Shown here: positions 58,059-64,000 of the stretch, piece by piece
Layout: the number at the start of each line of letters is the position of its first letter
How positions within the stretch are numbered: position 1 is the stretch's first letter
The notes under the pieces: generated by a model
Seen by the model: only the letters and a program-made list of their open reading frames with translations
Told to the model about the DNA's origin: nothing
Databases searched by the model: none
Position numbers and translations under genes: made by a program
NCBI GenBank assembly: GCA_030770535.1
Contig: JASVEC010000045.1
Location: 1-64,000, forward strand
Length of the DNA: 64,000 nt
Origin: Batkoa obscura
Lineage: Eukaryota; Entomophthoromycota; Entomophthoromycetes; Entomophthorales; Batkoaceae
Direction of reading: 5' to 3'

Positions 58059-58393
58059 GCCTCTTTTTAATTAATTTTAATAAAATAATAAAATAATAAA
58101 ATAGTATTTTTTTTCTCAATTGCTTATTGTATTTGTAAATTGTAGCGGATAGTTTTCTTATGTAAAAATGATAGTATTAAACCCTTACATTAAAAAAGTC
58201 TTAACAAAAAGGATATTCAGATTTACAACTTTTGCCAATAATTCAGTAAAATAATAGGCTAATATTATTCCTGACTATTATTTTTCTTCTTTCTTATTTT
58301 TGAATTAATAAATATTACTTAGGTATTTACTTTGTAAAATTGTAATTGTGTAAATTGATTTATTTTTCGAATTATATACAGTAAATATACATT

Positions 58394-58522
58394 GGGAGTG
58401 TTTTTTTTAAATTACTTTTTCCATTTTTTAAGCACTATTTAAGCGGAAAATTTGCTAGTAAAATTCTTAAACAGCGCAGCGCTTGAAAATGGAAAAAATG
58501 ATGAAACCAAAAAACACACTCA
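58394..58522 (-). mobile_element. Composite MITE (copy 22, about 129 bp)
   Basis: Longer than the others. A copy in minus orientation (GGGAGTGTTTTTTTTAAATT .. CTTAAACAG) runs directly into the second half of a plus-type copy (CGCTTGAAAATGG to ACACACTC). The result is a palindromic chimera in which both ends are of the same type. Confidence 0.75.
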
Positions 58523-58932
58523 ACTGTAATATAAACAAAACTTTGTTTAACTTGAATAGAAATCGATTTTAGAATACTGCTCCTTTTTACTCCTTAATAC
58601 TAAATCTTTTGAAATTCTACACTACTAAACAAAAACATGAAAATACAGGAATATACTTAAGTCACTAGATATGAGCCTTGTTTATTAAAAAAATACTATG
58701 TTTGATGGACAAGCTAAAATTTACTGCTTTTTAGAAAAATTAAATCCTAAACTTAAGACTTTGTCATTTTTGCATAAATCCTTAAAAATGGAAATTTGCA
58801 ATCTCATTTGAGGCATTCATTCAATTAATTTTAGATCATCACTCCATTTAAGCGTTTGATGACTAAAAACCCAACCAAAAAATTCGGTTTGATGAGCAAG
58901 CAAAGAAAAGGGCAGTAAAAACTCAAAAAAAC

Positions 58933-58940
58933 TATAAATA
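58933..58940 (+). promoter_or_regulatory. TATA word upstream of small secreted protein 2
   Basis: TATAAATA lies about 122 bases before the ATG at 59062, in a purine-rich stretch. Confidence 0.4.
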
Positions 58941-59061
58941 CAGAGATACAAATCGAGAGAAAAAGTATCTTTAGAAATTCTTTTGTTAAAGAACTACCAT
59001 TGTTTATTTATAATATTAATTAAATCTTTCTTTTTATAATTGTTACTACACTAATCAATTA

Positions 59062-59331
59062 ATGATGTTTTCCAATCCTTTTTTCTTATTAACTTTATTT
59101 ATCATTGCTGCTTTTATACCAAGAAGAGCACATGCTTTTCCAGTGCCCACTTCAATATCTGATTCCAAAGATATGGGATATGAAAATAAGAGAACCTATT
59201 ACCGACGTGGTTATGCTGAAGATTGTGATGATAACTACAACTCCGATTATAACTATAAGAATTCCATGAATCGTAATTATGAGTATCGTAGATATTACCG
59301 TAGCTATAAATATTACCCCTATTCTTATTAA
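59062..59331 (+). CDS. Small secreted Tyr-rich protein 2 (89 aa)
   Basis: 89 aa. Signal peptide FFLLTLFIIAAFIPRRAHAF, then PVPTSISDSKD and a mature part rich in Tyr, Arg, Asn and Asp, ending RSYKYYPYSY. One Cys only. It is a paralogue of the 71-aa protein 1 kb upstream on the same strand: the h-region end and IPRRAHA plus the following Pro spacing (IPLP / FPVP) are shared. DNA in this segment is also similar (AAGAAGAGC.CATGC). The pair suggests a local tandem duplication with fast change of the mature peptide. A start at the second Met is equally possible. Function unknown. Confidence 0.78.
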   Translation: MMFSNPFFLLTLFIIAAFIPRRAHAFPVPTSISDSKDMGYENKRTYYRRGYAEDCDDNYNSDYNYKNSMNRNYEYRRYYRSYKYYPYSY

Positions 59332-60234
59332 ACCTTAATTAATAAATGCAAGTAATTATTATGTTTTCTTTACGATTTGTGTCATACTATAATTTCAAGT
59401 TGATGTTGTATAAAACTTTGATTGCATAATTAAAATACAGAAAGGTGCTCTATTAACGATATACTTTTATCTGGTCACCTATTTGTTAATATTTAAAGGC
59501 TATAGCTATTGATGTTCAACTTAGGCCAAAACCAAATGTTCTTCTTTGAAGAATTTTAAACTACAGTTTTCAGCAAGGTAATAAACGAATGGTTTTAGTT
59601 TAATTTATTAAATGGAATGCTATTTTCCAAAATGAAAGGCAGGTCAAGCTTTTATCTTAGGAAAACGATTTACTTTATTGAAACTTCAATTTTATTAACT
59701 AATGAATTTAATATCACTTATACTGTTTTATGACTAATTTGGATATAAATTTACTTTACTTTATATTAGAATTAGTATAATAACAGCACTAAAATTCAAG
59801 AAATAAGGTCTAAAATAACTTTGGTTTTTTATCATTTATACAAGTTAGATTTGTCTTCAATTTTAAAGAAAATTCAAACAAGTTTAATTTTATCATAGCA
59901 TACAGTTAACTATGATAACTAAAGTAGTGAATTTCCAATATGACTACGCAAAAACATTCACATTTTTGAAAAAAAAAGTCAAGTGATTAGAAGTAAATTT
60001 GTAGGTTACTAACCTTGAAAACAAAGAATATTTTAATCAATTGACTATGATAATTTTAATAACAAACATAGTAAAATAAGGTAAATCAAGCTGATTTATC
60101 TGTACAAATTAAGTAGAAAAATAAATTATAACTTTCAAATCAATTGAATAAAATAATAAATCAGAGAACAAAAAAAGTTTCACTACCCTGAAAAAATTCT
60201 TTTTCTTTTTTGTCTATATTTTCCACATCATTTC
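59332..60234. other. Spacer without gene
   Basis: AT-rich. No coding frame, MITE or LTR was seen. The last 50 bp (CT-rich, TTTTTCTTTTTTGTCT) are probably the leader of the receptor gene. Confidence 0.5.
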
Positions 60235-61140
60235 ATGTTATTTAATTACTTCAATGTTATAATTCAATTAATTGTACTTATCTTAATCAGTTTAAACGCC
60301 CTGATTATCCATTTGGCTGTCCAAATCAAACCTAGAGTACTTGATGTAAAGCTAATTATTTTGATTTCACTAGCGGAATATCTCTGTTTATTAGTTGTTG
60401 TCCCAGACTTAATATATACTTGGGTTACAGGTCAAAGGATACTTGATGATAAGATAGGTTGTCAATTTAATGGCATCACTTTGTATTTATTTTATGTAAT
60501 TGAGATAGCTTTGAATATTCCATTAGCATACGAAAGGTTATTAAATATATCTGAAAAAAAGAGAAAGAAATATGTTTATATACCACTAATAGTGTATTTG
60601 TTGGTATTTTTGATATTATTATTTACGTGTGCCTATTTTTACGACTTATCACCTTCAACATCAAGGGCTAGCTGTACCCTGCCATTAAACAAATTACATG
60701 TATTAACAATAATCACTTATTATTACATCACCAGCGGCTTATTAATCGGAAATCTGGTCATTTTCTATTGCTATTATAAACTTATCACTAAAGTGAATAA
60801 AATCATTCAAATGATCGACTTGGAGTTAGAATTTACTAACAGTTTGGGCATCATTGATATCAAAGGTACAGATTATAAAGCAGGGATCATTCGAATATAC
60901 TGTACTTTAGTCTTTTATTTTTGCTTTATGTTAGGCTCTATATTGGCTACTATTTTTGAATCAAGTTTGATATTGCTTTTTGATGATACTATGTTCAGTC
61001 ATCTGATAGTAATTAGTAATCAGTTTTCGCATGCCTTGTTTTTGTGTGGTATCCTTGTGAATTCCTTTTTACTATTGTTTTTACATACTGGGATTAAGGC
61101 TCAGCTGGATATTTTATTATGTCATCTACTTGGTAAATAA
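60235..61140 (+). CDS. Seven-transmembrane receptor, rhodopsin-like
   Basis: A single exon of 301 aa with seven hydrophobic segments: TM1 near residues 8-30, TM2 40-63, TM3 about 78-97, then TM4, TM5, a long cytosolic loop (MIDLELEFTNSLGIIDIKG), TM6 and TM7. A Cys at the start of TM3 (GCQFNG) and one in the second outer loop (RASCTLP) could form the conserved disulphide. The end of TM3 reads YERLL, in the place of the DRY/ERY motif of rhodopsin-class receptors. This suggests a G-protein-coupled receptor; ligand unknown. It is not close in sequence to the broken receptor pair at 29-33 kb. Intronless, which is unlike that pair. Confidence 0.75.
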   Translation: MLFNYFNVIIQLIVLILISLNALIIHLAVQIKPRVLDVKLIILISLAEYLCLLVVVPDLIYTWVTGQRILDDKIGCQFNGITLYLFYVIEIALNIPLAYERLLNISEKKRKKYVYIPLIVYLLVFLILLFTCAYFYDLSPSTSRASCTLPLNKLHVLTIITYYYITSGLLIGNLVIFYCYYKLITKVNKIIQMIDLELEFTNSLGIIDIKGTDYKAGIIRIYCTLVFYFCFMLGSILATIFESSLILLFDDTMFSHLIVISNQFSHALFLCGILVNSFLLLFLHTGIKAQLDILLCHLLGK

Positions 61141-62162
61141 GCCGTAATTGTACACGTGAATTCTTCTTTTTTATCGTTCTATTATTATCTCGCTTTCTTT
61201 CATATAACTAATTAATCTTTCAAATAAAATTCAAATTAATAAAAACTAACGTGATCTCAATTAGATATAAATAACAATCTGTAGTAAGTTATTAAATCCC
61301 AGTTTAACTAAAAATAGATTGCGTATATTACAATTTAAACTTAATTCATTATTGTTAGTAATGAAATGGTTTATTTGGTATTTATCAATAACTTAATTAA
61401 AGAAATCGCTTTAAATTAAATTTATAGTACTATAAATATCCAAATCCTTGTAACAAACTATTATCATACTTATAAACCTACATTAAAATACTATAAAGTC
61501 TCAATACATCAACACTATAATGAAACTTAAACTTGATAGTAGCTTGAACTACGTCGATATAGAAAAAAGTAAAAGAAAAACTGCCATCATCATGATTACA
61601 TCGGCTCTTAGCTATAATATGGTAGCTTTGAAAAGCTTCAAAGTTATTTAAACCAAAATATCCGATGTTAATAATGCTATGAAAGTCTTCGATTAAAGCA
61701 ACTTTTATGCTGGGAAAGCTTATTTTTATAAGTGGTAAATTTAGTTTTATAATTTAAGCAAATTAAGGTTCAAGAGTCAAAAAGCTAATCAAAAAAAATA
61801 CAACATTAAAACCAAGAATTTGATTATGTAAGATTTAAATGATTAATTATTAATTATCTATTTTTTTACAATATTATAATATTATGTGATAAGAATAGAG
61901 AAAACAGTACAAAAAAATGATTAAAGTTAAAATATAGTTCAATCAACACCCGGAAATTTTGATTCAGACTTCATTTATGCTTGTAATAAAGTATTTAGTA
62001 CATAACTGGGCTCTTGTAGTTTTGTACCATAAGCATGTCTTTATTTTTAATAAAGATAATAGTATTTCATTTTATTAAAAACGTCTAGTTTTATAAGCTA
62101 ATTAATATAAAAAGCAATGATTAAATGACAACCACTAAAAAACTTATATGACTTTTATTTAG
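61141..62162. other. Spacer with one micro-ORF
   Basis: A 43-codon frame at 61520-61651 (starting MKLKLDSSLNYVDIEK) has slightly coding-like composition, but I recognise nothing in it. The rest is AT-rich spacer. Confidence 0.4.
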
Positions 62163-62912
62163 TTATTTAAAATAGGGAAAATCAAGATGAGGATTATTTA
62201 TGAAATTACTAAAATCATGATTTTTAGTATCTAAAATTAGATTAAAAGGATCCAAAGAGGCTACCGAAACATTTAGGTTGGTAGTACTTACCAGAGAGGT
62301 ATGTTCAACATTGCCACAAAATAAGTCATTATTAAGTAATGGAAATTCTAAATTTAGGGGACAAGTAGTAGGTAATGACATGCTTTGGTAGTAAGTAGGA
62401 TATGTGTTTAACTCTGATTGATTTTGGCTATGATCTAGGGTACTAGAAATAACATCTAAATAATAAAGCTTTAATTTATACCTTCTTAAAAATTTTCTAG
62501 CCCAAGAAGTATTGATAATTAAGCTTGTTAAATCTAAGTCATCAGCAATTTCCTTTGCTTTATTGATAATGAAATCTAAAGAGAGCGATGGATCAAGCAT
62601 AGTGACCTCTTTCAAATCTAATTCCCGTCCTTCTGTACACCATTTGTATAGATGATTGCCCACCTCATCATCAGTCTCCTTTTTAAAGCATTTGCGTGGA
62701 TCATTATCTAAAATTGGATAGTTTAAGATTTCTTCTTTTCTTAAAGCTAATTTTGTAATGGTACTTCGCGCTACGTTAAATTTTTCAGCTACCATTTTGT
62801 GGCTCATGCCTTTATTTACTAGCTTTACAATTGCTTTTTTGTCATGCATATTTAACACTATTCGCTTTTTTCTTGCTTTTTCTATTGTATTATTAGTCAA
62901 ACTGCTATCCAT
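62163..62912 (-). CDS. CENP-B-type helix-turn-helix protein (249 aa)
   Basis: A single exon of 249 aa. Residues about 15-70 form the first CENP-B/pogo-type HTH (KKAIVKLVNKGMSHKMVAEK, then FNVARSTITKLALRKEEI). Residues about 80-150 resemble the second one (HTH_CENPB: LYKWCTEGRELDLKE, INTSWARKFLRRYKLKLYYL). This is the DNA-binding half of pogo/Tigger transposases and of their domesticated relatives such as fission-yeast Abp1/Cbh1. The C-terminal 100 residues show no DDE triad and are Asn/Ser/Leu-rich. It is thus a DNA-binding protein rather than an active transposase, either a host regulator or a shortened transposase. No terminal repeats were noticed around it. Confidence 0.85.
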   Translation of the reverse strand: MDSSLTNNTIEKARKKRIVLNMHDKKAIVKLVNKGMSHKMVAEKFNVARSTITKLALRKEEILNYPILDNDPRKCFKKETDDEVGNHLYKWCTEGRELDLKEVTMLDPSLSLDFIINKAKEIADDLDLTSLIINTSWARKFLRRYKLKLYYLDVISSTLDHSQNQSELNTYPTYYQSMSLPTTCPLNLEFPLLNNDLFCGNVEHTSLVSTTNLNVSVASLDPFNLILDTKNHDFSNFINNPHLDFPYFK

Positions 62913-64000
62913 ATCACTTAGTGTTGAAACTTCATCTGATTATTTAGAAGTACTGACGTTAGTTGAAACCAATTACAATTACAATTATAATATTATTTTC
63001 TACAAAAAGTCTAAATTGTAAGCTTATTTATATCAATTACAATTTTGATTTATAAAAGTTCAATTTAACAAATATTAAGTTGATAGCTGAGTAAAATTTT
63101 ACTTGGCTTATTACTAATGATTGAATTGATTCTAACATCATAGTGTTTTATTAAAATGACGATAGTTGAAATACTATTAAATACCTCTATATAATTTATG
63201 CCTATTGATTAGTGTAGTATTAACTCAAGCTGATTATATAAGTGAAGGGACATTAATCAAAATAATGTTAAAGCTTTGTGAGAACGAGTACAAATAAAAA
63301 GCTAAATTAGTACCTAACAGTAATTCTCATTATAATATAGAAAATGACTAATAGAAAGTGATCAAATTTGGTATTTTGTCATAATTTAAAAATTATTTAT
63401 AAGAAACTATTTAAATTCACTAAAAGTACATCTATTATTGGATAATAATATCAAATAAAAACTATTTATAGTTCAAGATTATTAAGCATTTTTTGCTAAG
63501 GTTTTCCTTTTATATTTTACATTATTATTATATATTGATTATAAATAATTTAAATATATATATCTATTAACTATTAAAATCCTGTTTGGCCAATAGGGTT
63601 CTTTTTAAAATTATTTGTATTTGATATAAAATATAGTATGAAATAAATTCTTAAAGACCAATTTATTATTTTCATATAGTTTTCTTTTAAACATATCTAT
63701 CAGAATTAAAGGTAGCGGAATTCATTCCTATCAAAATTAATGAGAATATAGATGAATAAAATTAAAAGAAAGCAATAAAGGTGTATTTTTTAGTAACACC
63801 AGAAGAGCACATGAGACCGAGAGTCTATTTCAGGCCGCTCTGATAACGCATAGCAATTGTTAGGAGATGCTTACATTTACAATGAACTAGGGCTTCCTAT
63901 TTTAAAAACACAACTTGGAGCAACAGAGGTGAGTCTATTAACTTAAATGAAATGTCTAGAAGGTTCTATAAATAACTCATACCACCAAGGAAGCAAAAAG
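62913..64000. other. End of window, no recognisable gene
   Basis: AT-rich to about 63770, then a less AT-rich 200-bp stretch (63790-64000) that may be the edge of a gene or pseudogene running out of the window. No frame there stays open long enough to name. Confidence 0.45.

Noticed and set aside
61520-61651. 43-codon micro-ORF as a gene
   Set aside because: No signal peptide, no relative in the window and no promoter signal better than background.
63790-63830. Third copy of the IPRRAHA leader (AGAAGAGCACATG at about 63800)
   Set aside because: A 13-base match without a signal peptide before it or an open frame after it. Likely chance.

Overview
The window looks like nuclear DNA of a very AT-rich fungus. 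Genes carry many short spliceosomal introns (about 50-175 bp, GT..AG), use the standard code, and include fungal families: a Zn2Cys6 regulator, a Ure2-like GST, an Osh3-like sterol-binding protein, a Scs3/Yft2-like FIT protein and an HMG-box protein of the mating-type class. The extreme AT content and several rhodopsin-like 7TM genes fit an early-diverging fungus such as Conidiobolus (Entomophthoromycotina). That placement is inference.

Layout. 1.4-2.3 kb: GST. 5.3-9.4 kb: P4-ATPase (lipid flippase). 9.7-13.8 kb: three minus-strand genes (DEK-C/SWIB protein, FIT2-like protein, CSN8-like protein). 14.1-20.7 kb: a Ty3/gypsy fossil with an LTR copy of opposite orientation upstream. 20.2-25.4 kb: two almost identical 1.42-kb arms in inverted orientation around a 2.4-kb loop that holds the HMG-box gene. 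26-29 kb: MITEs and a solo LTR. 29.1-33.5 kb: two inverted copies of a broken 7TM receptor gene, with blocks of apparently perfect identity. 36.2-37.9 kb: MATE transporter. 38.1-41.4 kb: two tandem copies of a DNA transposon, one with a whole 567-aa transposase. 42.1-45.3 kb: two NAD(P)-dependent oxidoreductases. 47.5-49.4 kb: solo LTR and a transposase remnant. 50.7-52.4 kb: Zn2Cys6 factor. 53.4-56.6 kb: Osh3-like protein. 57.8-59.3 kb: two related small secreted Tyr/Asn-rich proteins. 60.2-61.1 kb: 7TM receptor. 62.2-62.9 kb: CENP-B-type HTH protein.

A family of about 97-bp MITEs (22 whole or partial copies seen) runs through the window. Both of its ends match the two ends of the 39.0-41.4 kb transposon, so that element probably mobilises it. 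LTR copies are repeatedly nested in the same transposon family. The most interesting regions are the HMG-box gene inside a near-perfect inverted repeat (the layout of an invertible mating locus, also explicable by transposon duplication), the mosaic inverted pair of receptor pseudogenes, and the paired small secreted proteins that keep an identical signal-peptide core. All comparisons were made by eye, so identity figures are approximate.
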